From the NCBI RefSeq assembly GCF_008271695.1, contig NZ_VKKY01000002.1, forward strand, positions 496,001 through 560,000: 64,000 bases of DNA, written 5' to 3'. A program made the position numbers and the translations under genes. Positions 1-7,540 of the stretch are shown here, one piece after another. The notes under the pieces were generated by a model. The model saw only the letters and a list, made by a program, of their open reading frames with translations. It searched no databases and was not told the origin of the DNA. The DNA is from Rufibacter hautae. GTDB lineage: Bacteria > Bacteroidota > Bacteroidia > Cytophagales > Hymenobacteraceae. Each line of letters begins with the position of its first letter. Within the stretch, counting starts at the first letter, position 1.

Positions 1-205
1 CTGGTACTTTACCAGCCTCGTACTAAAACTCTAAAGATATAGGCTTACTTGCAGCCATACAGTGGAACGTGGGCGCCGGTAGCCAGAAAGAGTACTTAGG
101 AAATACGGAATGCTCCTCACCAGCGAGGAGTAAATAAAATCAGGTTTCAGACTGTTCCGGCACACGTTAATTTTTACCACTTAACGGCTCATCTTCATAG
201 GAACT

Positions 206-1687
206 ATGGCAAAACTCAGGGCACTTCTTTCGTTGAGCATCTTGGCGCTTGATATTGATCCATTCACCGCTGTGGGGCAGCAGAGGCCTTATTTAGGGGC
301 ACCACTTGAGCTTCCAACCCGCGTGGAAGGCGAGAACTTCGACCGCGGCGGCATGAATGTCGCCTACTACGATACAACCCCAAAAAACCGCGACCAAGCT
401 TATCGCACGGGCGAGGACGTGGACATAGCCCGAAACGTCCACACCACGGGCCATCACATCAGTGCCATCCGGAAAGGCGAGTGGCTGGAATACACGGTCA
501 ATGTCGCGGCGGCCGGTGAGTATGATTTCACGGCATCCGTAGCAACCACCGGTTCCGGCAAGAGCTTCCAGATGCTCATTGACGGTGTCAACCGGATGGG
601 GAATATCAAGGTTCCCAACCGGGGAAGCTACCAAAGCTACTCTCTCACCGCCGTCAAGCGCGTGAAACTTAGCGCAGGTCGGCATCTGCTGCGGTTCCAG
701 ACGAAGTCTCAATATTTTGATGTAGATTACTTCGAATTCAAAAAAGTAAGCAAAGATCCTCCTCCTCCTGCTCAGACGCCATCTACGAGCAAAGTGAACC
801 TGATCCTGGACTTGGATATCTTCAACGACTCAGACGATGCGGGGGCTCTGGCCGTTTTGCACAGCCTGATTCGGTCCGGCGAGGTCAATGTGCTGGCCAT
901 GATGGTTACGGTGTCTTACCCGTACAGCGCCCCGGCCACTGATGCAATCAATACGTATTTCGGACTCCCGAATATCCCCATCGGGATTCTGAGGGATAAT
1001 ACCCTTCTCCCCACCGGCGGCTGGTACAGTCAAATTTCCGCCAATTACCCCCAAGATCTCGTCAACGCGCCCAATGCCACGACCCTCTATGAGCAAATCT
1101 TATCCCGACAGCCGGATAATAGTGTCGTGATCGCAACCATCGGTCCGCTCCGCAACCTTGATAACCTGATGGCTTCCTCCGAAGGCATGGATCTGATCCG
1201 ACGGAAAGTGAAGAGGCTGGTCGCCGCAGGGGGGTGGATAGACGAAGACGGCTCTTCCGGAACTTCCTTTAACTACAAACTGGCGGCCTCCAGCACCCAA
1301 CGGGTCATCAACCATTGGCCGGGGGAGGCTTGGTTTGTGCCCAACCAAGTGGGGGATAAGATCAAGACAGGAAATCGCCTCCTGGCCACCAAATCCAACG
1401 CCAATCCTGTGCGCAAGGCCTATGAAATTGCTAAGAACCGTTACCATGGCCCCGATTTCCGGCCGAGCTGGGACCAAATGGGCGTGCTGATTGCCGTGCG
1501 GGGCCTATGGGGCGGGAGGTTTACGTCCGAGACCAACGGACAGCTGAGATCCGACCCGGGCGGGAACGTCTCCTGGAAATATCCTTCCTTCCACCACCCA
1601 GACAAAAACCACCACTGGATCAAGCTCAACACTAGCCCGTCAAAGATGAGCGTCATCGTTGAGAATATGATGATGCTTGATCCGTGA
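206..1687 (+). CDS. Secreted CBM6 plus nucleoside-hydrolase-like protein
   Basis: 493 residues. Residues about 35-180 look like a family 6 carbohydrate-binding module (RVEGENFD near the start, KGEWLEYTV in the middle, YFDVDYFEF at the end), a beta-sandwich that binds polysaccharide. Residues about 195-490 resemble the inosine-uridine nucleoside hydrolase fold. The segment DLDIFNDSDDAGAL stands where classical enzymes carry DxDPGxDDA, so the metal-binding aspartates are mostly kept but the proline-glycine is lost. This fits a secreted enzyme acting on a glycosidic bond in carbohydrate rather than on nucleosides, but the substrate is unknown. The N-terminus is only weakly hydrophobic and holds two Asp, so the signal peptide is poor; the ATG at 206 may not be the original start. 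The gene stands alone on its strand, with no operon partner. Confidence 0.75.
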   Translation: MAKLRALLSLSILALDIDPFTAVGQQRPYLGAPLELPTRVEGENFDRGGMNVAYYDTTPKNRDQAYRTGEDVDIARNVHTTGHHISAIRKGEWLEYTVNVAAAGEYDFTASVATTGSGKSFQMLIDGVNRMGNIKVPNRGSYQSYSLTAVKRVKLSAGRHLLRFQTKSQYFDVDYFEFKKVSKDPPPPAQTPSTSKVNLILDLDIFNDSDDAGALAVLHSLIRSGEVNVLAMMVTVSYPYSAPATDAINTYFGLPNIPIGILRDNTLLPTGGWYSQISANYPQDLVNAPNATTLYEQILSRQPDNSVVIATIGPLRNLDNLMASSEGMDLIRRKVKRLVAAGGWIDEDGSSGTSFNYKLAASSTQRVINHWPGEAWFVPNQVGDKIKTGNRLLATKSNANPVRKAYEIAKNRYHGPDFRPSWDQMGVLIAVRGLWGGRFTSETNGQLRSDPGGNVSWKYPSFHHPDKNHHWIKLNTSPSKMSVIVENMMMLDP

Positions 1688-2020
1688 GGTGGAGAACTAG
1701 GATTTTGAAAGTGAAACTAGGCTGCTTCAGGCTGATGACATTCTATCGGGAGAGCAAGGAGCCTGTTAAACCCAAATGCTTCCTGTACAACCCAGGATAA
1801 GTAGGAAACCCGAACCGATTCTCCTAAAACCAGCCATTAGATATAGACACCTTCCAGATTGGCTCTAAATACCAGATTGGCTCTAAATAGTTATAGCTGA
1901 ATTAATTAAATACTTTACTTGCATACAGACTAGTATCTGGTAAATTTAATATATCTGGGTAGGCGTAGTCATCTGGCTTCCACCATGGCCTCTTATCCGT
2001 TCACTTAAAACTATAGAAAC
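1688..2020. other. Intergenic region, 333 bp
   Basis: No gene or strong hairpin is visible. It contains one perfect 18-bp tandem duplication (annotated separately) and becomes AT-rich toward the PH-domain gene. No clear TAnnTTTG promoter was found. Confidence 0.6.
1854..1889. repeat. 18-bp perfect tandem duplication
   Basis: The unit CCAGATTGGCTCTAAATA occupies 1854-1871 and is repeated exactly at 1872-1889. It is probably a replication-slippage product; no function is suggested by position. Confidence 0.9.
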
Positions 2021-2401
2021 ATGGGTCTTTTTTCAGCAATACTAGGGAATGCCGGAGCGGTAAGCCAGGAGACATTGATCAAGGATTATGGCAAACTGCT
2101 GGCCGAGGGTGAGATGATTGAGCTGGGATTTAAGCTCATCAGGGATACCTTCATCTTTACGTCTAAAAGATTGATCCTCATAGAAGTGCAGGGCCTGACC
2201 GGGAATAAGGTGGAATACCTTTCCATCTCCTACAAAAGCATCTCCAGGTTCAGCGTGGAAACAGCCGGTACCTTTGAACTGGACGCCGAGCTCAAGATCT
2301 GGGTTTCCAGTGAAGTAGAGCCCAGCATCCGGAAGAAATTCAACAAGGCCGTAGATGTCTACGAGGTGCAAAAAGTGCTGGCCATGCATGTGTTGAGATA
2401 A
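2021..2401 (+). CDS. Bacterial PH-domain protein (bPH_1 / DUF1696-like)
   Basis: 126 residues, which is the full length of the single-domain family. The pattern of beta strands (FKLIRDTFIFTSKRLILIEVQG, then YLSISYKSISRFSVE, then ELKIWV) followed by a C-terminal helix matches the bacterial pleckstrin-homology fold seen in YvbH/YokE-type proteins. There is no signal peptide, so it should be cytoplasmic. The molecular role of this family is not established. It lies 58 bp upstream of a lipoprotein gene on the same strand, but I see no functional link. Confidence 0.75.
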   Translation: MGLFSAILGNAGAVSQETLIKDYGKLLAEGEMIELGFKLIRDTFIFTSKRLILIEVQGLTGNKVEYLSISYKSISRFSVETAGTFELDAELKIWVSSEVEPSIRKKFNKAVDVYEVQKVLAMHVLR

Positions 2402-2459
2402 CCCATCCACTTGAAAGTCCAAGTTCTATATAAAATTAAATAAAGGAAGAAATACTGTT

Positions 2460-3068
2460 ATGAACACCAAGTTAGCCTTCACTACAATGATTTTTTTGGG
2501 TTTAGGGCTGGGTAGTTGCCAGAAAGACGCGCCCGAGCCAGAACCTAAACCTACGCCTGTCACTTCCTTTAGTATGCAATTGAACAGCCAACGGTGGCAA
2601 CCCAGCCAGGTAGGGGAGGATAAATGCATGCAAAAATTCCATGGCGCCTGGTCTAGGATCACTACGAACGAAGGAAGCAGGCCTATTTTCACTATTGAGG
2701 CCAAAAATGATATAGCAGGAGAGAGCAGGCGTGAGGAATACTTACGAATTCAGATTAGCAATCTCAAGACAATAGGGGTTTACGCGATCACAGACGCTTA
2801 TACAAAAGATTTCTTCTCGCACGCAAGCTTCAGGGTGAACAGACCCGGGGAGACGGTCAAGCATTATACGAACAAAACCGATAAACCTGCCTTCTGGGTA
2901 GAGGTGAAAGAGTTTATTGATTTACCAGAGTTCTCTCATAAAGGAATTAGGGGTACTTTCTATGGTACGCTGTACAATGAGGTTAATCCGAAGGACTCTA
3001 TTACCATTCACCAAGGGGAGTTTTTATTCAAAAAGGTGAATTGGTATAACTATGACCAATGCTTCTAA
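2460..3068 (+). CDS. Lipoprotein of unknown function
   Basis: 202 residues. A lipoprotein signal peptide ends in LGSC with the lipidated cysteine at residue 20, followed by a Pro/Glu/Lys linker (residues about 24-33). The remainder is beta-rich and soluble, with one cysteine at about 57 and another three residues from the end that could form a disulfide. I do not recognise the domain; it resembles in general form the small DUF5025-type Bacteroidota lipoproteins that carry a few antiparallel strands. Its likely site is the outer membrane, facing the periplasm or the surface. Confidence 0.7.
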   Translation: MNTKLAFTTMIFLGLGLGSCQKDAPEPEPKPTPVTSFSMQLNSQRWQPSQVGEDKCMQKFHGAWSRITTNEGSRPIFTIEAKNDIAGESRREEYLRIQISNLKTIGVYAITDAYTKDFFSHASFRVNRPGETVKHYTNKTDKPAFWVEVKEFIDLPEFSHKGIRGTFYGTLYNEVNPKDSITIHQGEFLFKKVNWYNYDQCF

Positions 3069-3160
3069 TAACTTTTGTCTAATAACTCTTGAAGGAAGCA
3101 TTTTCATTTTTTTACCTTCTTCCTATAAAACTCCAATCTTCCAGTGAGGCGGCGGTTATT

Positions 3161-3196
3161 GTTTTTAGGTGGTTTCCTGTAAAACACCGCCAAAAC
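3161..3196. repeat. P36 palindrome, upstream of msrB
   Basis: First copy of the interspersed palindrome called P36 here. The family consensus has a left half near GTTTTAGGGCTGTTTTC and a right half near GAAAACAGCCCTAAAAC. This copy reads GTTTTTAGGTGGTTTCC on the left and GTAAAACACCGCCAAAAC on the right, so the GGTGG/CACC core has compensating changes that keep the pairing. Confidence 0.7.
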
Positions 3197-3215
3197 AGGA
3201 TGCCGGAATTCTCCC

Positions 3216-3223
3216 TACTTTTG
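3216..3223 (+). promoter_or_regulatory. Possible -7 promoter element of msrB
   Basis: TACTTTTG fits the Bacteroidota -7 consensus TAnnTTTG about 70 bp upstream of msrB. The expected TTTG at -33 is not present, so this is a weak call. Confidence 0.3.
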
Positions 3224-3295
3224 CCTTGTTACCTAATCAGCAACGAGACCTGGCCAAAGTCAGTATGAGTAGCAGAAGTAAACAGCAAAAGCACC

Positions 3296-3679
3296 ATGGA
3301 AAACGAAGAGAAAAAATATAACCAGCTTACCCCCGAAGAAGAATACGTGATCCTGCACAAAGGCACGGAGCGCCCTTTCACCGGCAAACTGTACACCGTC
3401 AAAGAACCCGGTACCTATGTTTGCCGCCGCTGCAACGCGCCGCTGTACCGCTCTGAAGACAAATTTGAGTCGCACTGCGGATGGCCCAGTTTTGACGATG
3501 AAATTCCGGGTGCCGTGACCCGCGTGCTGGATGCCGATGGTCGGCGCACTGAGATTGTCTGCTCCAACTGCGGAGGTCACTTGGGCCACGTGTTTCTAGG
3601 AGAACGCTTTACCGCCAAGAATACCCGCCACTGCGTCAATTCCATCTCAATGGCGTTTGTGCCCGCCCAGGAAAAATAA
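3296..3679 (+). CDS. msrB: Peptide methionine-R-sulfoxide reductase MsrB
   Basis: 127 residues, close to the usual length of a single-domain MsrB. It reduces the R epimer of methionine sulfoxide in oxidised proteins. Zinc-site pairs are CRRC (C43, C46) and CSNC (C89, C92). The catalytic cysteine is C113 in RHCVNS, and a likely resolving cysteine C61 lies in HCGWPSF. GHLGHVF is the conserved substrate-pocket motif. There is no signal peptide, so it is cytoplasmic. It begins a three-gene run: the next start (3695) lies 15 bp after its stop, and a second MsrB follows. An msrA gene lies convergently 427 bp beyond that run. Confidence 0.93.
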   Translation: MENEEKKYNQLTPEEEYVILHKGTERPFTGKLYTVKEPGTYVCRRCNAPLYRSEDKFESHCGWPSFDDEIPGAVTRVLDADGRRTEIVCSNCGGHLGHVFLGERFTAKNTRHCVNSISMAFVPAQEK

Positions 3680-3694
3680 TCCAAGGCTACGCGG

Positions 3695-4174
3695 GTGGAG
3701 GCCATTCTGTTTATAGGCATGCAGGCATCGGGGAAGTCTACTTTTTACAAGAAGCACTTCTTCAATTCGCACGTGCGCATCAGTATGGATCTGCTCAAGA
3801 CGCGTAACCGGGAACGCCAGTTTTTGCAGGTTTGCCTGAAAACGACCGCTAAACTGGTCATAGATAATACCAACCCCCGCAAAGAAGACCGCCAGCAGTA
3901 TATTCCGCTGCTGAAGGAACGGCGCTACCAGGTGATTGGGTATTACTTCCAAACGTCCCTACCTGAGGCCCTGGCCCGCAACAGTGCTCGTGAGGGGAAA
4001 GATAAAGTCAAAGACGTTGCTTTGTATGACGTACGCAAAAAGCTGGAGCCGCCCGCTTTCTCTGAAGGCTTCGACCGGCTTTTTAGCGTGCGCATTCAAG
4101 GCGATGGGTTTGAGATAACCGAATGGAGAAAAGAAGAAGGGCATGTTCCAGAACCGCCAGATAGACTGGGTTAA
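3695..4174 (+). CDS. P-loop kinase-like ATPase (polynucleotide kinase family)
   Basis: 159 residues. A Walker A motif GMQASGKST stands at residues 8-16, followed by an Asp (SMD) and IDNTNP, the pattern seen in the kinase domain of T4-PNK-like proteins. The length matches an isolated kinase domain with no phosphatase or ligase partner. The substrate could be a 5'-OH nucleic acid end or a small molecule. The start is GTG at 3695: the frame is closed upstream by the msrB stop (3677-3679) and no ATG is available before the Walker A motif. Its last 32 bases overlap the next msrB-like gene, so it is almost certainly co-transcribed with both. Confidence 0.75.
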   Translation: MEAILFIGMQASGKSTFYKKHFFNSHVRISMDLLKTRNRERQFLQVCLKTTAKLVIDNTNPRKEDRQQYIPLLKERRYQVIGYYFQTSLPEALARNSAREGKDKVKDVALYDVRKKLEPPAFSEGFDRLFSVRIQGDGFEITEWRKEEGHVPEPPDRLG

Positions 4175-4469
4175 AAACGAGCAGAACCAGGAGGCGGGCG
4201 TCTACGTCTGCAGCCGCTGCGGCAATCCCCTGTTTTCCTCGGACCAGAAGTTTGATTCCAAAACTGGCTTCCCCAGCTTCTGGGCACACCTGGAGGAGAA
4301 CGTCCAGCAACAGCTCCTGAAAACCTACGGCCGCGACCGCACCCAACTCCTCTGCCTACAGTGCGGCCTTCACCTAGGGCACCTGTTCCAGGACAAAAGA
4401 ACACCATCTCACATCCGCTACTGCATCAACGCAGATTCAATTCACCTGCAAAAGGAAGATTTAAAATAG
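4143..4469 (+). CDS. Second MsrB-like methionine-R-sulfoxide reductase, lacking CGWPSF
   Basis: 108 residues, a short MsrB. It keeps two zinc CxxC pairs (CSRC at C23/C26, CLQC at C72/C75), GLHLGHLF, and the catalytic cysteine C94 in RYCINADSI. Where the upstream paralogue has HCGWPSF, this one has TGFPSF, so the resolving cysteine at that place is missing. Family knowledge says such enzymes use another cysteine or an external reductant for recycling. The start ATG at 4143 lies inside the kinase gene (32-nt overlap), which indicates translational coupling. It differs strongly from the first MsrB, so this is an old duplication rather than a recent one. Confidence 0.85.
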   Translation: MFQNRQIDWVKNEQNQEAGVYVCSRCGNPLFSSDQKFDSKTGFPSFWAHLEENVQQQLLKTYGRDRTQLLCLQCGLHLGHLFQDKRTPSHIRYCINADSIHLQKEDLK

Positions 4470-4635
4470 TTTGAGAAAAAGTCTGACGACTGAAGGAAGT
4501 TCCGCTGATGAGCCTCCGGCACTTGTTTACAGTTATTCAGTTTCTTTCTTAGTTTTCTAGCGTTTGGCTAGTTACTGACACATCTTCCTTTTACAGTCAT
4601 TCCTATTACTAAAAAGCATTTTACTCCCTTTTGTC

Positions 4636-4718
4636 ATCCTGAAAGGATCTCGTGGGCGAACGGTTATGGCCTATCTTCAACGCAATTCTAGTTAACCCAC
4701 AAGATCTTTCCAGAGGAT
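4636..4718. repeat. Imperfect inverted repeat with AAAGGATCT / AGATCTTTC arms
   Basis: The left arm 4636-4656 reads ATCCTGAAAGGATCTCGTGG(G), and the right arm 4696-4718 is its near reverse complement (CCCACAAGATCTTTCC then AGAGGAT). The arms are about 21-23 bp with a two-base insertion and a few mismatches, separated by about 39 bp. It resembles a miniature mobile repeat rather than a terminator because the loop is long and no T-run follows. Confidence 0.6.
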
Positions 4719-4851
4719 AAGAGAAGGAGGTCCTTATTAAAGCGTAAAAATACCTGGACAAATAAAAGCAGAAGTGGATTAGAATGCGTGCGGACTCGAG
4801 CTGCAAATTCGCGCCAGCGGTAAGTTCATTTAAACTATTTCCTGTGTATTT

Positions 4852-4882
4852 CTGAGCTGTTTTTTAGAAATAAGCCATAAAG
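4852..4882. repeat. P36 palindrome, weak copy
   Basis: GAGCTGTTTTTTAG followed by AAATAAGCCATAAAGG. Only the central GCTG/AGCC and T-run/A-run are kept. It lies just downstream of msrA. Confidence 0.35.
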
Positions 4883-4895
4883 GCGCTCTTGCCTA

Positions 4896-5591
4896 TTATC
4901 TATAGGCAAAAGGAAAGCCCGGGGTACCTTGCGTCATATAGAGAGCTAGCAGGGTATTCTGCACGGGGACAGATAGTCCCAAGCTTGCAATCTCCTCCAT
5001 CAGGGTCTCCTGTTCTCCGTACCCGCCTACGTACCCATTCACCCGGGCAACGGCGGTGGAGTTGTTGAAGGCTTCATAAGCAGGGTAGATTTTCTGCAGT
5101 TCCCGCAACACCTCGGTATGCCGGCGTAGTTTCCATTTCTGGTGCCGCTCCTCGGCTAGGTGAAAGTTTTCGTAGGGAATCAGCTCCGTGAGCACTTTCG
5201 CTTGGAACTGCTCTTCTGCTGCTTTGATAGCGTCCTGCGCTCCTTGTTCCTGCTCAGGGGAATGGTAGAAGATAGCCGAGGTGTACTGCCTTTTGCGGGG
5301 TTCTTGGGTAGGGGTGTGCTTGGCAAAGAACTTCTCCAGCAATTGCGCAAAGGTGACTTGCTCAGGGTCAAACTCAATCTGTACGGTCTCAATGTGATCG
5401 GCGAGGGTGCGGTAGGTAGGGGCAGGGGTAGTGCCTCCGGCAAAACCAACCCTGGTTCTGATCACGCCTTTCATAGCCCCAAACAAAGCCTCTGGGCTCC
5501 AGAAGCACCCCATAGCCAGCGTGGCAGTTTGAATGTCCGTGTAACTTAACTGGTCCAGGTGGGGGATTTTACTTTCTTCAAACGGGTTCAT
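4896..5591 (-). CDS. msrA: Peptide methionine-S-sulfoxide reductase MsrA
   Basis: 231 residues from the ATG at 5591. The catalytic motif AMGCFWSPEALFG carries the active cysteine about residue 29, followed by TRVGFAGG, TYRTLADHIETVQIEFDP and IPYENFHLAEERHQKW, all typical of MsrA. It reduces the S epimer of methionine sulfoxide and so complements the two MsrB genes on the opposite strand. About 50 residues follow the core domain and contain VNGYVGGYGEQ, a C-terminal extension known in some MsrA proteins. A GTG at 5633 with GGGAGG about 8 bases upstream could add 14 residues. I prefer the ATG because the longer start would run through two 12-bp direct repeats that look regulatory. Confidence 0.88.
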   Translation of the reverse strand: MNPFEESKIPHLDQLSYTDIQTATLAMGCFWSPEALFGAMKGVIRTRVGFAGGTTPAPTYRTLADHIETVQIEFDPEQVTFAQLLEKFFAKHTPTQEPRKRQYTSAIFYHSPEQEQGAQDAIKAAEEQFQAKVLTELIPYENFHLAEERHQKWKLRRHTEVLRELQKIYPAYEAFNNSTAVARVNGYVGGYGEQETLMEEIASLGLSVPVQNTLLALYMTQGTPGFPFAYR

Positions 5592-5632
5592 GGTGTCTTG
5601 TACGGAAAAATCAAGAGGATGTGAACGAGACA

Positions 5633-5666
5633 CCTAGTACACCTCCCATACACTCCTAGTACACCT
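5633..5666. promoter_or_regulatory. Two 12-bp direct repeats upstream of msrA
   Basis: CCTAGTACACCT occurs at 5633-5644 and again at 5655-5666, start to start 22 bp (two helical turns). The reverse complement, AGGTGTACTAGG, shares GTGTACTA with the left half of the dyad at 5874-5897 in front of the ABC operon. This is compatible with one regulator acting on both divergent units. Confidence 0.45.
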
Positions 5667-5770
5667 GGGTTGGTGACAATTTGCCCTGAAATGGAGGAAA
5701 AAGGTTTGTCCTGAGTCCGAAATTTGATCTGGCAAACAGCGATCTCTTTCCCGAAAAACCTTCTTTCCAT

Positions 5771-5806
5771 CGTTTTAAGGCTGTTTTTATAAAAACATGC
5801 TATAAG
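5771..5806. repeat. P36 palindrome in msrA / ABC operon spacer
   Basis: Left CGTTTTAAGGCTGTTTTTA, right TAAAAACATGCTATAAG. The central ten base pairs pair well; the outer right half is degraded. Confidence 0.6.
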
Positions 5807-5841
5807 TAGGAACACTCCTCTGAAATTTTTTTGACCACTGC

Positions 5842-5872
5842 GTTGCTTTTCTCAAAACTGTTTCTACATTTG
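5842..5872 (+). promoter_or_regulatory. Bacteroidota-type promoter of the ABC-GntR operon
   Basis: GTTG (5842-5845), exactly 19 bases, then TACATTTG (5865-5872), which matches TAnnTTTG. Transcription would begin about 5879, inside the dyad that follows. Confidence 0.65.
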
Positions 5873-5873
5873 T

Positions 5874-5897
5874 AGTGTACTAAGTAACTAATACAGT
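5874..5897. promoter_or_regulatory. Candidate GntR (YtrA-type) operator
   Basis: Imperfect dyad: AGTGTACTA, six-base spacer, TAATACAGT; seven of nine positions are symmetric. It lies directly downstream of the -7 element and 14 bp before the ATPase start, the place expected for a repressor encoded by the third gene of the operon. Confidence 0.5.
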
Positions 5898-5910
5898 AAG
5901 CAACTAGGCT

Positions 5911-6765
5911 ATGATACACATTGACAATTTAAGTTTTGGGTACCGCAGGGGGACGTTGCTGTTCCAGAACCTGCATTTGTCACTCTCCCGGGGCCATATC
6001 TACGGATTGCTCGGGAAAAACGGGGCTGGCAAGTCCACGTTGCTGAAGAATATGACCGGGCTGGCGTTCCCCACGGCTGGCACCTGCACCATAGACGGCG
6101 CCGATGCCTCCAAGCGCTCACCGGAGGTGCTTTCCAACCTGTTCTTCCTTCCGGAGGAAATCTTTGTGCCTTCCACCACCACCGCAAAATTTGTTTCCAA
6201 CACGGCTATCTTTTACCCCAAGTTCAACGAGGAGGAGTTTTACCAATACCTCACCGAGTTTGAGGTGCCCCGTGAGGCCGTGATGGACAAGCTGTCGTTC
6301 GGGCAACAGAAAAAGGTCATGATTGCCTTTGGGCTGGCCACCAACACCGACCTGCTGGTTATGGATGAGCCTACCAACGGGCTGGACATTCCCTCTAAGG
6401 TGCAGTTCCGCAAGATCATTGCCTCCGCGCTGAACGAAGACCGCTGCGTCATCATTTCCACCCACCAGGTGCGTGATCTGGATAGCCTTATTGACTCTCT
6501 GGTGGTGGTGCACAACCGCGAGATTGTGGTGAACCAGGAAATGGACAGTATTGCCGAGAAACTGGTATTTGCCACCCTTCCTACCACCGATGGCTATGAT
6601 GTGCTGTATGCCGAAGACTCCTTCCAAGGGCAGAATGTGATCATGCCCAACCATGAGGGCGTGTTCAGCCGGGTAGACATGGAGCTTTTCTTCAATGCCA
6701 TTATCTCAGATAACCAACCCTTGCTTCAACTTCTACAAAAAGACAAGTATGAAAACGCAATTTAG
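5911..6765 (+). CDS. ABC transporter ATP-binding protein
   Basis: 284 residues. Walker A GKNGAGKST at 35-43, signature LSFGQQ near residue 128, Walker B LLVMDEPTNGLD about 147-158, and an H-loop ISTHQ. The order and length match the single-domain ATPases of ABC-2 exporters of the YtrB/CcmA group. The C-terminal ~70 residues carry no second nucleotide domain. It should energise the membrane protein encoded next, with which it overlaps by 17 bases. In Gram-positive bacteria, ytr-type units respond to cell-wall stress. The substrate here is unknown. Confidence 0.88.
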   Translation: MIHIDNLSFGYRRGTLLFQNLHLSLSRGHIYGLLGKNGAGKSTLLKNMTGLAFPTAGTCTIDGADASKRSPEVLSNLFFLPEEIFVPSTTTAKFVSNTAIFYPKFNEEEFYQYLTEFEVPREAVMDKLSFGQQKKVMIAFGLATNTDLLVMDEPTNGLDIPSKVQFRKIIASALNEDRCVIISTHQVRDLDSLIDSLVVVHNREIVVNQEMDSIAEKLVFATLPTTDGYDVLYAEDSFQGQNVIMPNHEGVFSRVDMELFFNAIISDNQPLLQLLQKDKYENAI

Positions 6766-7525
6766 CTTTACCCGCTTCTGGTGGTTGTTCAGGAAACACA
6801 CCGCAGAGAATATAAAATATTACCTTTTGTGCGCCGCGGTTCTGATAGGCCTTCTGGTTTTGTTCATGGGTTTTTTGATTATGGTGGAAACCTCGCCCAT
6901 GACTACAGATAAACAGGGCGTGATTTACGTCTTCATGCTGCTAGCCGCAGGGCCCATCTTCACCAGTACCATCTTTGCCCACTTAGGAGACAAGAGAAAA
7001 GCCATTGCCTCGCTCACGTTGCCGGCGTCCCATTTTGAGAAGTACCTGGTGGGCTGGATTTATTCTTACGTCATCTTTCAGGTGGTATACATTGCCTGCT
7101 TTTTCCTGGTGGCTTCCATCTTACTCCCCCTGGATGATTGGCGAGGGCAGGAGTATGAGATCATGAGCCTGTATTCCAATGAAGATGGGCAGATAACGGG
7201 CTTGAATCTGTTCTTTTTCCTGCATTCGGTGACGTTCCTGGGCTCCATCTTCTTTGAGAAGTGGCAATTCATCAAAACCGCCTTCATCATTATCATCATA
7301 GGCCTAGTGGTGACGCTGGTTAATAAAACCATCCTGCAATCTTTGCTGGGGCATACCTTGGACGACGCTTTCCCGTTTTCCAATCTGTATTTCTCAGAGG
7401 CGGGAGAATATTTTCAGCTCCGGTTCCCCGAGAAACAGGAGTATATATTGGGGTTGGTTCTTCTGGGAACATCCCTGCTCTTATGGACTAGCGCCTACTT
7501 TAGGTTGAGAGAGAAAGAAGTGTAG
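6749..7525 (+). CDS. ABC-2 type membrane permease subunit
   Basis: 258 residues from the ATG at 6749 (sequence MKTQFSFTRFWW). A longer frame starts at 6695 but would add 18 residues buried in the ATPase gene. It has six likely membrane helices: about residues 24-45, 57-75, 98-122, 153-170, 174-195 and 230-248. Large aromatic and Leu runs separated by short loops are typical of ABC-2 permeases. The stop is 15 bp before the GntR gene. It probably forms a dimer with two copies of the upstream ATPase. Confidence 0.8.
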   Translation: MKTQFSFTRFWWLFRKHTAENIKYYLLCAAVLIGLLVLFMGFLIMVETSPMTTDKQGVIYVFMLLAAGPIFTSTIFAHLGDKRKAIASLTLPASHFEKYLVGWIYSYVIFQVVYIACFFLVASILLPLDDWRGQEYEIMSLYSNEDGQITGLNLFFFLHSVTFLGSIFFEKWQFIKTAFIIIIIGLVVTLVNKTILQSLLGHTLDDAFPFSNLYFSEAGEYFQLRFPEKQEYILGLVLLGTSLLLWTSAYFRLREKEV

Positions 7526-7540
7526 GCTAACGATAGAACT

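Larger units (their letters stand above)
4470..4895. other. Intergenic region between convergent msr genes, 426 bp
   Basis: Holds a long imperfect inverted repeat at 4636-4718 and a weak P36 copy at 4852-4882. No reading frame with recognisable coding character was found. Confidence 0.6.

Noticed and set aside
4621..4806. 61-codon open frame on the minus strand between the msr genes
   Set aside because: It runs through both arms of the inverted repeat at 4636-4718 and has no coding character.
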